A stretch of 64,000 nt of DNA from positions 382,527,331 to 382,591,330 of the forward strand of contig CM042688.1 in assembly GCA_023614405.1 (NCBI GenBank), read 5' to 3'. Under the pieces are notes generated by a model that saw only the letters and a list, made by a program, of their open reading frames with translations, made no database searches and was not told the DNA's origin. Origin of the DNA: Avena insularis. Taxonomy: Eukaryota > Streptophyta > Magnoliopsida > Poales > Poaceae. Below, piece after piece: positions 51,201 to 64,000 of this stretch. Each line of letters starts with the position of its first letter. Within the stretch, counting starts at the first letter, position 1. The translations under genes and the position numbers were made by a program.

Positions 51201-54172
51201 TGTTATTTTCATAAACCCAATGGATCCACTAGATGTCATTGCATGTGTGTTCTTTTCCTAAACCACATGGACCCACTAGAGGTCATTGCATGTGTGTTCA
51301 TTTTATAAACCACATGGATTCAATAGATGTCATTGCAGGTCTGTTCTTTTCATAAACCTCATGGATCGACTAGATGTCATTGCATGTGTGTTCTTTTCCT
51401 AAACCACATGGATCCTCTAGAGTCATTCCGCGTGTGTTCTTTTCGTTAACCACATGGATCCAATAGATGTCATTGCATGCGTGTTCTTTTCATAAACCAC
51501 ATGGATCCACTAGATGTCATTTCTTTTGTGTTATTTTCATAAACAACATGGATCCACCAGAAATCATAGCATGTGTGTTCTTTTCATAAACCACATGGAT
51601 CTACTAGATGTTTGCATGTGTGTTCTTTTCCTGAACCACATGGATCCACTAGAGTCATTCTATGTGTGTTGTTTTCATAAATCACATGGATCCACTATAT
51701 GTCATTGCATGTCTGTTCTTTTCATAAACCACATGGATCCACTAGATTTCATTGCGTGTGTGTTATTTTCCTAAACCACATGGATACACTAGAGTAATTG
51801 CATATGTGTTCTTTTCCTAAACCACATGGATCCACTAGATGTCATTGCATGTGTGTTCTTTTCCTAAACCACATGGATCCACCAGATGTCATTGGATGTG
51901 TGTTGTTTTCCTAAAACCACATGGGTCCACTAGAGTCAATTCCATGTGTGTTCTTTTCATAAACCACATGGATCCACTAGATGTTATTGCATGTGTGTTC
52001 TTTTCCTAAACCACATGAATCCACTAGAGTCATTCCATGTGTGTTCTTTTCATAAACCACATGGCTCAACTAGATGTCATTGCATGTGTGTTCTTTTCAT
52101 AAACCACATGGATCCACTAGATGTCATTGCATGTGTGTTCTTTTCCTAAACCACATGGATCCACTAGATGTCGTTGCATGTGTGTTTTTTTCCTAAACCA
52201 CATGAATCCACTAGAGTCATTCCATGTGTGTTATTTTCATAAACCACATGGATCAACTAGATGTCATTGAATGTGTGTTCTTTTCATAAACCACATGGTT
52301 CCACTAGATGTCATGCATGTGTGTTCTTTTCCTAAACCACATGGATCCAATAGAGACATTCCATGTGTGTTCTTTTCATAAACCACATGGATCCACTAGA
52401 TGTCATTGCATGTGTGTTCTTTTTATAAACCGCATGCATCCACCAGAGTCATTCCATGTGTTTTTTTTTCATAAACCACATGGATCTAGTAGATGTCATT
52501 GCAGTTGCGTTCTTGTCCTAAACCACATGGATCCACTAGATGTCATTGCATATGTGTTCTTTTCCTAAACCACATGGATCTACTCGAGTTATTCCATGTG
52601 TGTTGTTTTCATAAACCACATTGATCCAGGAGATGTAATTGCATGTGTGTTCTTTTCATAAACCACATGGATTTACTAGATGTCATTGCATGTGTGTTCT
52701 TTTACTAAACCACATGGATCCACTAGAGTCATTGCATATGTGTTATTTTCATAAACCCAATGGATCCACTAGATGTCATTGCATGTGTGTTCTTTTCCTA
52801 AACCACATGGACCCACTAGATGTCATTGCATGTGTGTTCATTTCATAAACCACATGGATTCACTAGATGTCATTGCAGGTCTGTTCTTTTCATAAACCTC
52901 ATGGATCGACTAGATGTCATTGCATGTGTGTTCTTTTCCTAAACCACATGGATCCCCTAGAGTCATTGCACGTGTGTTCTTTTCATTAACCACATGGATC
53001 CAATAGATGTCATTGCATGCGTGTTCTTTTCATAAACCACATGGATCCACTAGATGTCATTTCTTTTGTGTTATTTTCATAAACCACATGGATCCACCAG
53101 AAATCATAGCATGTGTGTTCTTTTCATAAACCACATGGATCTACTAGATGTTTGCATGTGTGTCCTTTTCCTGAACCACATGGATCCACTAGAGTCATTC
53201 TATGTGTGTTGTTTTCATAAATCACCTGGATCCACTATATGTCATTGCATGTCTGTTCTTTTCATAAACCACATGGATCCACTAGATTTCATTGCATGTG
53301 TGTTATTTTCCTAAACCACATGGATACACTAGAGTAATTGCATATGTGTTCTTTTCCTAAACCACATGGATCCACTAGATGTCATTGCATGTGTGTTCTT
53401 TTCCTAAACCACATGGATCCACCAGATGTCATTGGATGTGTGTTGTTTTCCTAAAACCACATGGGTCCACTAGAGTCAATTCCATGTGTGTTCTTTTCAT
53501 AAACCACATGGATCCACTAGATGTTATTGCATGTGTGTTCTTTTCCTAAACCACATGAATCCACTAGAGTCATTCCATGTGTGTTCTTTTCCTAAACCAC
53601 ATGGGTCCACTAGAGTCAATTCCATGTGTGTTCTTTTCATAAACCACATGGATCCACTAGATGTTATTGCATGTGTGTTCTTTTCCTAAACCACATGAAT
53701 CCACTAGAGTCATTCCATGTGTGTTCTTTTCATAAACCACATGGCTCAACTAGATGTCATTGCATGTGTGTTCTTTTCATAAACCACATGGATCCACTAG
53801 ATGTCATTGCATGTGTGTTCTTTTCCTAAACCACATGGATCCACTAGATGTCGTTGCATGTGTGTTTTTTTCCTAAACCACATGAATCCACTAGAGTCAT
53901 TCCATGTGTGTTATTTTCATAAACCACATGGATCCACTAGATGTCATTGAATGTGTGTTCTTTTCATAAACCACATGGTTCCACTATATGTCATGCATGT
54001 GTGTTCTTTTCCTAAACCACATGGATCCAATAGAGACATTCCATGTGTGTTCTTTTCATAAACCACAAGGATCCACTAGATGTCATTGCATATGTGTTCT
54101 TTTTATAAACCACATGCATCCACTAGAGTCATTCCATGTGTGTTCTTTTCATAAACCACATGGATCCAGTAT
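47875..54172 (+). repeat. 1,539-bp higher-order repeat, four tandem copies
   Basis: Units begin near 47875, 49414, 50953 and 52493. Matching series are 48015/49554/51093/52632, 48436/49975/51514/53054 and 48867/50406/51946/53486, with steps of 1,539-1,540 bp (33 monomers). The last copy is longer (52308 to 53988 is 1,680 bp) because one 140-bp trimer is duplicated (53486 and 53626). A related single copy of the unit start lies at 43532. Confidence 0.92.
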
Positions 54173-55844
54173 ATGTCATTGCAGTTGTGTTCTTGTCCTA
54201 AACCACATGGATCCACTAGATGTCATTACATATGTGTTCTTTTCCTAAACCACATGGATCCACTAGATGTCATTGCATATGTGTTATTTTACTAAACCAC
54301 ATGGATCTACTCGAGTTATTCCATGTGTGTTGTTTTCTTAAACCACATGGATCCAGGAGATGTCATTGCATGTGTGTTCTTTTCATAAACCACATGGATT
54401 TACTAGATGTCATTGCATGTGTGTTATTTTACTAAACCACATGGATCCACTAGAGTCATTGCATATGTGTTATTTTCATAAACCCAATGGATCCACTAGA
54501 GGTCGTTGCATGTGTGTTCCTTTCCTAAACCACATGGACCCACTAGATGTCATTGCATGTGTGTTCATTTCATAAACCACATGGATTCACTAGATGTCAT
54601 TGCAGGTTTGTTCTTTTCATTAACCACATGGATCCAATAGATGTCATTGAATGCGTGTTCTTTTCATAAACCACATGGATCCACTAGATGTCATTTCTTG
54701 TGTGTTATTTTCATAAACCACATGGATCCACCAGAAATCATTGCATGTGTGTTCTTTTCATAAACCACATGGATCCACTAGATGTTTGCATGTGTGTTCT
54801 TTTACTAAACCACATGGATCCACTAGGGTCATTCTATGTGTGTTGTTTTCATAAATCACATGGATCCACTATATGTTATTGCATGTCTGTTCTTTTCATA
54901 AACCACATGGATCCACTAGATTTCATTGCATGTGTGTTATTTTCCTAAACCACATGGATACACTAGAGTAATTGCATATGTGTTCTTTTCCTAAACCACA
55001 TGGACCCACTAGATGTCATTGCATGTATGTTCTTTTCCTAAACCACATGGATCCACCAGATGTCATTGCATGTGTGTTCTTTTCCTAAACCACATGGATC
55101 CACGAGATGTCATTGCATGTGTGTTCTTTTCCTAAAACACATGGGTCCACTAGAGTCAATTCCATGTGTGTTCTTTTCATAAACCACATGGATCCACTAG
55201 ATGTCATTTCATGTGTTTTTTCCTAAACCACATGAATCCACTAGAGTCATCCATCTGTGTTCTTTTCATAAACCACATGGATCCACTAGATGTCATTAAA
55301 TGTGTGTTCTTTTCATAAACCACATGGTTCCACTAGATGTCATGCATGTGTGTTCTTTTCCTAAACCACATGGATCCAATAGAGACATTCCATGTGTGTT
55401 CTTTTCATAAACCACATGGATCCACAAGATGTTATTGCATGTGTGTTCTTTTTATAAACCGCATGCATCCACTAGAGTCATTCCATGTGTGTTCATTTCA
55501 TAAACCACATGGATCCAGTAGATGTCATTGAAGGTGTGTTCTTGTCCTAAACGACATGGATCCACTAGATGTCATTGCATATGTGTTCTTTTCCTAAACC
55601 ACATCGATCTACTCGAGTTATTCCATGTGTGTTCTTTTCATAAACCACATGGATCTAGGAGATGTCGTTGCATGTGTGTTCATTTCCTAAACCACATGGA
55701 TCCACTAGATGTCATTGCATGTGTGCTCTTTTCCTAAACCACATGGATACACTAGATTTCATTGCATGTGTGTTATTTTCATAAACCTCATGGATTCACT
55801 AGAAGTCATTACATCTGTGTTCTTTTCATAAACCAAATGGATCC

Positions 55845-58178
55845 ACTAGATGTTATTGCATGTGCCTTTTTTTCATAAACCACATGGATCCACTAGATGT
55901 CGTTGCATGTGTGTTCTTTTCAGAAACCACATGGATCCACTAGATGTCATTGCATGTGTGTTCTTTTCCTAAACCACATGGACCCACTAGATGTCATTGC
56001 ATGTGTGTTCTTTTCCTAAACCACATGAATCCACTAGAGTCATTCCATGTGTGTTATTTTCATAAACCACATGGATCCACTACATGTCGTTGCTTGTGTG
56101 TTCTTTTCATAAACCACATGGATCCACTAGATGTCATTGCATGTGTGTTTTTTCCTAAACCACATGGATCCACTAGATGTTATTGCATGTGTGTTCTTTT
56201 CCTAAACCACATGAATACATTAGAGTCATCCCATGTGTGTTCTTTTCATAAACCACATAGATCCACTAGATGTCATTGCATGTGTGTTCTTTTTATAAAC
56301 CACATGGATCCACTAGATGTCATTGCCTGTGTGTTCTTTTCCTAAACCACATGGATCCACTAGATGTCATTGCATGTGTGTTATTTTCCTAAACCAAATG
56401 AATCCACTAGAGTGATTCCATGTGTGTTCTTTCCATAAACCACATGGATCCACTAGATGTCATTGCATGTGTGTTCTTTTTATAAACCGCATGCATCCAC
56501 TAGAGTCATTCCATGTGTGTTCTTTTCATAAACCACATGGATCCACTAGATGTCATTACATGTGTGTTCTTTTTATAAACCACATGGATCCACTAGATGT
56601 CATTGTATGTGTGTTCATTTCATAAACCACAAGATTCCACTAGGTGTCATTGCATGTGTGTTCTTTTCCTAAACCACATGGCTCCACTAGAGTCATTCCA
56701 TGTGTATTCTTTTCATAAACCACATGGATCCACTATATGTCATTGCATGTGTGTTATTTTCATAAACCACATGGATCCACTAGATGTCATTGCATGTGTG
56801 TTGTTTTCATAAACCACATGGATCCACTAGATGTCATTGCATGTGTGTTCTTTCATAAACCACATGGATCCACTAGATGTCATTGCATGTTTGTTCTTTT
56901 CCTAAACCACATGGATCCACTAGAGTCATTGCATGTGTGTTATTTTCCTAAACCGCGTGGATCCACTATATGTCATTGCATATGTGTTCTTTTCATAAAC
57001 CACATGGATCCACTAGATGTTATTGCATGTGCCTTTTTTTCATAAACCACATGGATCCACTAGATGTCGTTGCATGTGTGTTCTTTTCAGAAACCACATG
57101 GATCCACTAGATGTCATTGCATGTGTGTTCTTTTCCTAAACCACATGGACCCACTAGATGTCATTGCATGTGTGTTCTTTTCCTAAACCACATGAATCCA
57201 CTAGAGTCATTCCATGTGTGTTATTTTCATAAACCACATGGATCCACTACATGTCGTTGCTTGTGTGTTCTTTTCATAAACCACATGGATCCACTAGATG
57301 TCATTGCATGTGTGTTTTTTCCTAAACCACATGGATCCACTAGATGTTATTGCATGTGTGTTCTTTTCCTAAACCACATGAATACATTAGAGTCATCCCA
57401 TGTGTGTTCTTTTCATAAACCACATAGATCCACTAGATGTCATTGCATGTGTGTTCTTTTTATAAACCACATGGATCCACTAGATGTCATTGCCTGTGTG
57501 TTCTTTTCCTAAACCACATGGATCCACTAGATGTCATTGCATGTGTGTTATTTTCCTAAACCAAATGAATCCACTAGAGTGATTCCATGTGTGTTCTTTC
57601 CATAAACCACATGGATCCACTAGATGTCATTGCATGTGTGTTCTTTTTATAAACCGCATGCATCCACTAGAGTCATTCCATGTGTGTTCTTTTCATAAAC
57701 CACATGGATCCACTAGATGTCATTACATGTGTGTTCTTTTTATAAACCACATGGATCCACTAGATGTCATTGTATGTGTGTTCATTTCATAAACCACAAG
57801 ATTCCACTAGGTGTCATTGCATGTGTGTTCTTTTCCTAAACCACATGGCTCCACTAGAGTCATTCCATGTGTATTCTTTTCATAAACCACATGGATCCAC
57901 TATATGTCATTGCATGTGTGTTATTTTCATAAACCACATGGATCCACTAGATGTCATTGCATGTGTGTTGTTTTCATAAACCACATGGATCCACTAGATG
58001 TCATTGCATGTGTGTTCTTTCATAAACCACATGGATCCACTAGATGTCATTGCATGTTTGTTCTTTTCCTAAACCACATGGATCCACTAGAGTCATTGCA
58101 TGTGTGTTATTTTCCTAAACCGCGTGGATCCACTATATGTCATTGCATATGTGTTCTTTTCATAAACCACATGGATCC
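55845..58178 (+). repeat. 1,167-bp tandem duplication (25 monomers)
   Basis: Units lie at about 55845-57011 and 57012-58178. Matching points are 55944/57111, 56422/57589, 56597/57764 and 56737/57904, all 1,167 bp apart, with almost no differences seen. A third, partly shortened version starts at 61142. Confidence 0.9.
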
Positions 58179-60189
58179 AGTAGATGTCATTGCATGTGTG
58201 TTCTTTTCACAAACCACATGGATCAACTAGATTTCATTGCATGTGTGTTATTTTCCTAAACCACATGGATCCACTAAAGTCATTGCATGTGTGTTCTTTT
58301 CATAAACCACATGGATTTACTATATGTCATTGCATGTGTGTTATTTTACTAAACCACATGGATCCACTAGAGTCATTGCATATGTGTTATTTTCATAAAC
58401 CCAATGGATCCACTAGAGGTCGTTGCATGTGTGTTCCTTTCCTAAACCACATGGACCCACTAGATGTCATTGCATGTGTGTTCATTTCATAAACCACATG
58501 GATTCACTAGATGTCATTGCAGGTTTGTTCTTTTCATTAACCACATGGATCCAATAGATGTCATTGAATGCGTGTTCTTTTCATAAACCACATGGATCCA
58601 CTAGATGTCATTTCTTGTGTGTTATTTTCATAAACCACATGGATCCACCAGAAATCATTGCATGTGTGTTCTTTTCATAAACCACATGGATCCACTAGAT
58701 GTTTGCATGTGTGTTCTTTTATTAAACCACATGGATCCACTAGGGTCATTCTATGTGTGTTGTTTTCATAAATCACATGGATCCACTATATGTTATTACA
58801 TGTCTGTTCTTTTCATAAACCACATGGATCCACTAGATTTCATTGCATGTGTGTTATTTTCCTAAACCACATGGATACACTAGAGTAATTGCATATGTGT
58901 TCTTTTCCTAAACCACATGGACCCACTAGATGTCATTGAATGTATGTTCTTTTCCTAAACCACATGGATCCACCAGATGTCATTGCATGTATGTTCTTTT
59001 CCTAAACCACATGGATCCACGAGATGTCATTGCATGTGTGTTCTTTTCCTAAAACACATGGGTCCACTAGAGTCAATTCCATGTGTGTTCTTTTCATAAA
59101 CCACATGGATCCACTAGATGTCATTTCATGTGTTTTTTCCTAAACCACATGAATCCACTAGAGTCATCCATCTGTGTTCTTTTCATAAACCACATGGATC
59201 CACTAGATGTCATTAAATGTGTGTTCTTTTCATAAACCACATGGTTCCACTAGATGTCATGCATGTGTGTTCTTTTCCTAAACCACATGGATCCAATAGA
59301 GACATTCCATGTGTGTTCTTTTCATAAACCACATGGATCCACAAGATGTTATTGCATGTCTGTTCTTTTTATAAACCGCATGCATCCACTCGAGTCATTC
59401 CATGTGTGTTCATTTCATAAACCACATGGATCCAGTAGATGTCATTGAAGGTGTGTTCTTGTCCTAAACCACATGGATCCACTAGATGTCATTGCATATG
59501 TGTTCTTTTCCTAAACCACATCGATCTACTCGAGTTATTCCATGTGTGTTCTTTTCATAAACCACATGGATCTAGGAGATGTCGTTGCATGTGTGTTCTT
59601 TTCATAAACCACATGGATTTACTAGATGTCATTGCATGTGTGTTCTTTTCATAAACCACATGGGTCCACTAAATGTCATTGCATGTGTGTTATTTTCATA
59701 AACCCCATGGATTCACTAGATGTCATTGTAGGTCCGTTATTTTCATAAACCACATGGATCCACTAGGTGTCATTGCATGTGTGTTCTTTTTCTAAACCAC
59801 ATGGCTCCACTAGAGTCATTCCATGTGTATTCTTTTCATAAACCACATGGATCCACTATATGTCATTGCATGTGTGTTATTTTCATAAACCACATGGATC
59901 CACTAGATGTCATTGCATGTGTGTTGTTTTCATAAAACAACATGGATCCACTAGATGTCATTGCATGTGTGTTATTTCATAAACCACATGGATCCACTAG
60001 ATGTCATTGCATGTTTGTTCTTTTCCTAAACAACATGGATCCACTAGAGTCATTGCATGTGTGTTATTTTCCTAAACCACGTGGATCCACTAGATGACAT
60101 TGCATGTGTGTTCTTTTCACAAACCACATGGATCCACTACATGTCATCGCAAGTGTGTTATTTTCCTAAACCACATGGATACACTAGAG

Positions 60190-60250
60190 TCATTCCATGT
60201 GTATTCCATGTGTATTCTTTTCATAAACCACATGGATTCTTTTCATAACT
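60190..60250 (+). repeat. Irregular monomer with 11-bp micro-duplication
   Basis: TTCCATGTGTA is repeated directly at about 60193-60214, and shortly after, GGATTCTTTTCATAACTAG joins two partial monomers. This looks like a local slippage or end-joining scar and breaks the normal 46/47-bp period. Confidence 0.8.
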
Positions 60251-63200
60251 AGATTTCATTGCATGTGCGTTATTTTCCTAAACCACATGGATCCACTAGA
60301 GTCATTGCATGTGTGTTATTTTACTAAACCACACGAAGCCACTAGATGTCCTTGCATGTGTGTTCTTTTTCTAAACCACATGGATCCACTAGATGTCATT
60401 GCATGTGTGTTCTTTCATAAACCACATGGATCCACTAGATGTCATTGCATGTTTGTTCTTTTCCTAAACCACATGGATCCACTAGATTCATTCAACGTGT
60501 GTTCTTTTCATAAACCACATGAATCCACTAGATGTCATTGCATGTGTGTTCTTTTTACAAACCACATCGATCCACTAGATGTCATTGCATGTCTGTTATT
60601 TTCGTAATCCACATGGATCCACTAGAGACATTGCATGTGTATTCTTTTACTAAACCACATGTATCCACTACATGTCATTGCATGTGTGTTCTTTTCTAAA
60701 CCACATGGATACACTAGAGTCATTGCATGTGTGTTCATTTCCTAAACCACATGGATCCACTAGATGTCATTGCATGTGTGTTCATTTCCTAAACCACATG
60801 GATCCACTAGATTTCATTGCATGTGTGTTCTTTTCCTGAACCACATGGATCCACTAGATGTCATTGCATGTGTGTTCATTTCCTAAACCACATGGATCCA
60901 CTAGATGTCATTGCATGTGTGTTCTTTTCCTAAACCACATGGATACACTAGATTTCATTGCATCTGGTGTTCTTTTCATAAACCACATGGATCCACTGAA
61001 GTCATTACATCTGTGTTCTTTTCATAAACCAAATGGATCCACTAGATGTTATTGCATGTGCCTTTTTTTTTCATAAACCACATGGATCCACTAGATGTCG
61101 TTGCATGTGTGTTCTTTTCATAAACCACATGGATCCACTAGATGTCATTGCATGTGTGTTCTTTTCCTAAACCACATGGACCCACTAGATGTCATTGCAT
61201 GTGTGTTCTTTTCCTAAACCACATGAATCCACTAGAGTCATTCCATGTGTGTTCTTTTCATAAACCACATGGATCCAGTACATGTCGTTGCTTGTGTGTT
61301 CTTTTCATAAACCACATGGATCCACTAGATGTCATTGCATGTGTGTTTTTTCCTAAACCACATGGATCCACTAGATGTTATTGCATGTGTGTTCTTTTCC
61401 TAAACCACATGAATACATTAGAGTCATTCCATGTGTGTTCTTTTCATAAACCACATAGATCCACTAGATGTCATTGCATGTGTGTTCTTTTTATAAACCA
61501 CATGGATCCACTAGATGTCATTGCCTGTGTGTTCTTTTCCTAAACAACATGGATCCACTAGATGTCATTGCATGTGTGTTCTTTTCCTAAACCAAATGAA
61601 TCCACTAGAGTGATTCCTTGTGTGTTCTTTCCATAAACCACATGGATCCACTAGATGTCATTGCATGTGTGTTCTTTTTATAAACCGCATGCATCCACTA
61701 GAGTCATTGCATGTGTGTTCTTTTCCTAAACCACATGGCTCCACTAGAGTCATTCCATGTGTATTCTTTTCATAAACCACATGGATCCACTATATGTCAT
61801 TGCATGTGTGTTATTTTCATAAACCACATGGATCCACTAGATGTCATTGCATGTGTGTTGTTTTCATAAACCACATGGATCCACTAGATGTCATTGCATG
61901 TGTGTTCTTTCATAAACCACATGGATCCACTAGATGTCATTGCATGTTTGTTCTTTTCCTAAACCACATGGATCCACTAGAGTCATTGCATGTGTGTTCT
62001 TTTCCTAAACCGCGTGGATCCACTATATGTCATTGCATATGTGTTCTTTTCATAAACCACATGGATCCAGTAGATGTCATTGCATGTGTGTTCTTTTCAC
62101 AAACCACATGGATCAACTAGATTTCATTGCATGTGTGTTATTTTCCTAAACCACATGGATCCACTAAAGTCATTGCATGTGTGTTCTTTTCATAAACCAC
62201 ATGGATTTACTATATGTCATTGCATGTGTGTTATTTTACTAAACCACATGGATCCACTAGAGTCATTGCATATGTGTTATTTTCATAAACCCAATGGATC
62301 CACTAGAGGTCGTTGCATGTGTGTTCCTTTCCTAAACCACATGGACCCACTAGATGTTATTGCATGTGTGTTCATTTCATAAACCACATGGATTCACTAG
62401 ATGTCATTGCAGGTTTGTTCTTTTCATTAACCACATGGATCCAATAGATGTCATTGAATGCGTGTTCTTTTCATAAACCACATGGATCCACTAGATGTCA
62501 TTTCTTGTGTGTTATTTTCATAAACCACATGGATCCACCAGAAATCATTGCATGTGTGTTCTTTTCATAAACCACATGGATCCACTAGATGTTTGCATGT
62601 GTGTTCTTTTACTAAACCACATGGATCAACTAGGGTCATTCTATGTGTGTTGTTTTCATAAATCACATGGATCCACTATATGTTATTGCATGTCTGTTCT
62701 TTTCATAAACCACATGGATCCACTAGATTTCATTGCATGTGTGTTATTTTCCTAAACCACATGGATACACTAGAGTAATTGCATATGTGTTCTTTTCCTA
62801 AACCACATGGACCCACTAGATGTCATTGAATGTATGTTCTTTTCCTAAACCACATGGATCCACCAGATGTCATTGCATGTGTGTTCTTTTCCTAAACCAC
62901 ATGGATCCACGAGATGTCATTGCATGTGTGTTCTTTTCCTAAAACACATGGGTCCACTAGAGTCAATTCCATGTGTGGTCTTTTCATAAACCACATGGAT
63001 CCACTAGATGTCATTTCATGTGTTTTTTCCTAAACCACATGAATCCACTAGAGTCATCCATCTGTGTTCTTTTCATAAACCACATGGATCCACTAGATGT
63101 CATTAAATGTGTGTTCTTTTCATAAACCACATGGTTCCACTAGATGTCATGCATGTGTGTTCTTTTCCTAAACCACATGGATCCAATAGAGACATTCCAT

Positions 63201-64000
63201 GTGTGTTCTTTTCATAAACCACATGGATCCACAAGATGTTATTGCATGTGTGTTCTTTTTATAAACCGCATGCATCCACTAGAGTCATTACATGTGTGTT
63301 CATTTCATAAACCACATGGATCCACTAGATGTCATTGCATATGTGTTCTTTTCCTAAACCACATCGATCTACTCGAGTTATTCCATGTGTGTTCTTTTCA
63401 TAAACCACATGGATCTAGGAGATGTCGTTGCATGTGTGTTCTTTTCATAAACCACATGGATTTACTAGATGTCATTGCATGTGTGTTCTTTTCATAAACC
63501 ACATGGGTCCACTAAATGTAATTGCATGTGTGTTATTTTCATAAACCCCATGGATTCACTAGATGTCATTGTAGGTCCGTTCTTTTCATAAACCACATGG
63601 ATCCACTAGCTGTCATTGCATGTGTGTTCTTTTTCTAAACCACATGGCTCCACTAGAGTCATTCCATGTGTATTCTTTTCATAAACCACATGGATCCACT
63701 ATATGTCATTGCATGTGTGTTATTTTCATAAACCACATGGATCCACTAGATGTCATTGCATGTGTGTTGTTTTCATAAAACAACATGGATCCACTAGATC
63801 TCATTGCATGTGTGTTCTTTCATAAACCACATGGATCCACTAGATGTCATTGCATGTTTGTTCTTTTCCTAAACAACATGGATCCACTAGAGTCATTGCA
63901 TGTGTGTTATTTTCCTAAACCACGTGGATCCACTAGATGACATTGCATGTGTGTTCTTTTCACAAACCACATGGATCCACTACATGTCATCGCAAGTGTG

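Larger units (their letters stand above)
18276..64000 (+). repeat. 46/47-bp satellite array, right arm (runs off window)
   Basis: The same satellite continues in the same orientation and runs to the last base, so the array extends beyond the window. About 980 monomers are estimated from length. Most of the arm is organised into higher-order repeats, listed separately. The stretches 18281-20055 and 27668-29164 look like ordinary diverged monomers without an obvious long tandem unit of their own. Irregular monomers occur, for example at 18981-18995, where the core has lost ATGGAT, and at 60190-60250. No gene, RNA gene or second transposon was seen in this arm. Confidence 0.97.
54360..64000 (+). 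repeat. 3.9-kb higher-order repeat, two full copies and a truncated third
   Basis: Copies start near 54360, 58277 and 62167 (steps 3,917 and 3,890 bp). Supporting pairs are 54688/58605/62495 and 55337/59254/63144. The third is cut by the window end. Copy 1 also contains a 1,167-bp tandem duplication, listed separately; copy 2 has only one version of that part, so other sequence makes up the length (59660-61050). Confidence 0.85.

Noticed and set aside
18264..63497. The same kind of open frames in the right satellite arm
   Set aside because: Same reason. The first of them even starts inside the LTR end and crosses into satellite.
18276..64000. A second transposon or host gene hidden in the right arm
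   Set aside because: Reading through, every line keeps the satellite core; no stretch longer than about one monomer lacks it.

Overview
The window is plant nuclear DNA, most likely from a Triticeae grass (wheat, Aegilops, rye or barley group). Two things point there. The internal element is a large Ty3/gypsy LTR retrotransposon with a tRNA-Asp type primer site, and its LTR begins in the style common to that tribe (TGATACGTCC...). The species call is inference; I see no single-copy host gene, rRNA, tRNA or prokaryotic feature.

Layout: (1) 1-8572 is a tandem satellite with a 46/47-bp monomer. (2) 8573-18275 is one 9.7-kb LTR retrotransposon on the minus strand, flanked by a perfect 5-bp target duplication (CCAAA). 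(3) 18276-64000 is the same satellite again, in the same orientation, to the end of the window. The satellite covers about 54 kb, roughly 1,160 monomers estimated from length, with no inversion seen. It is not flat. Monomers alternate between 47-bp and 46-bp forms, often in ~140-bp trimers. Blocks of tens of monomers are duplicated into higher-order repeats of about 1.21, 1.54, 1.68, 1.91, 2.33 and 3.9 kb, some nested in each other, and blocks are shared over about 15 kb.

The retrotransposon reads right to left: 5' LTR (16882-18275), primer binding site, a broken gag (stop codons and frame changes), a broken aspartic protease, no visible reverse transcriptase, RNase H or integrase, then an intact 382-codon reading frame resembling the Athila ORF1/env-like family, a long non-coding tract, a polypurine tract and the 3' LTR (8573-9957). 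The LTRs differ at about 84 positions by my hand alignment (about 6 percent), which puts the insertion at roughly 2 million years with the usual grass LTR rate. Without pol, any past movement must have used enzymes made by another element.

The many short plus-strand open frames in the satellite (Cys/His-rich, 60-133 codons) are by-products of the monomer sequence and are not annotated as genes. The most informative observations are the nested higher-order structure, a paralogous 'empty site' at 4644-4648 matching the retrotransposon target, and the contrast between a decayed gag-pro and an open 382-codon frame.
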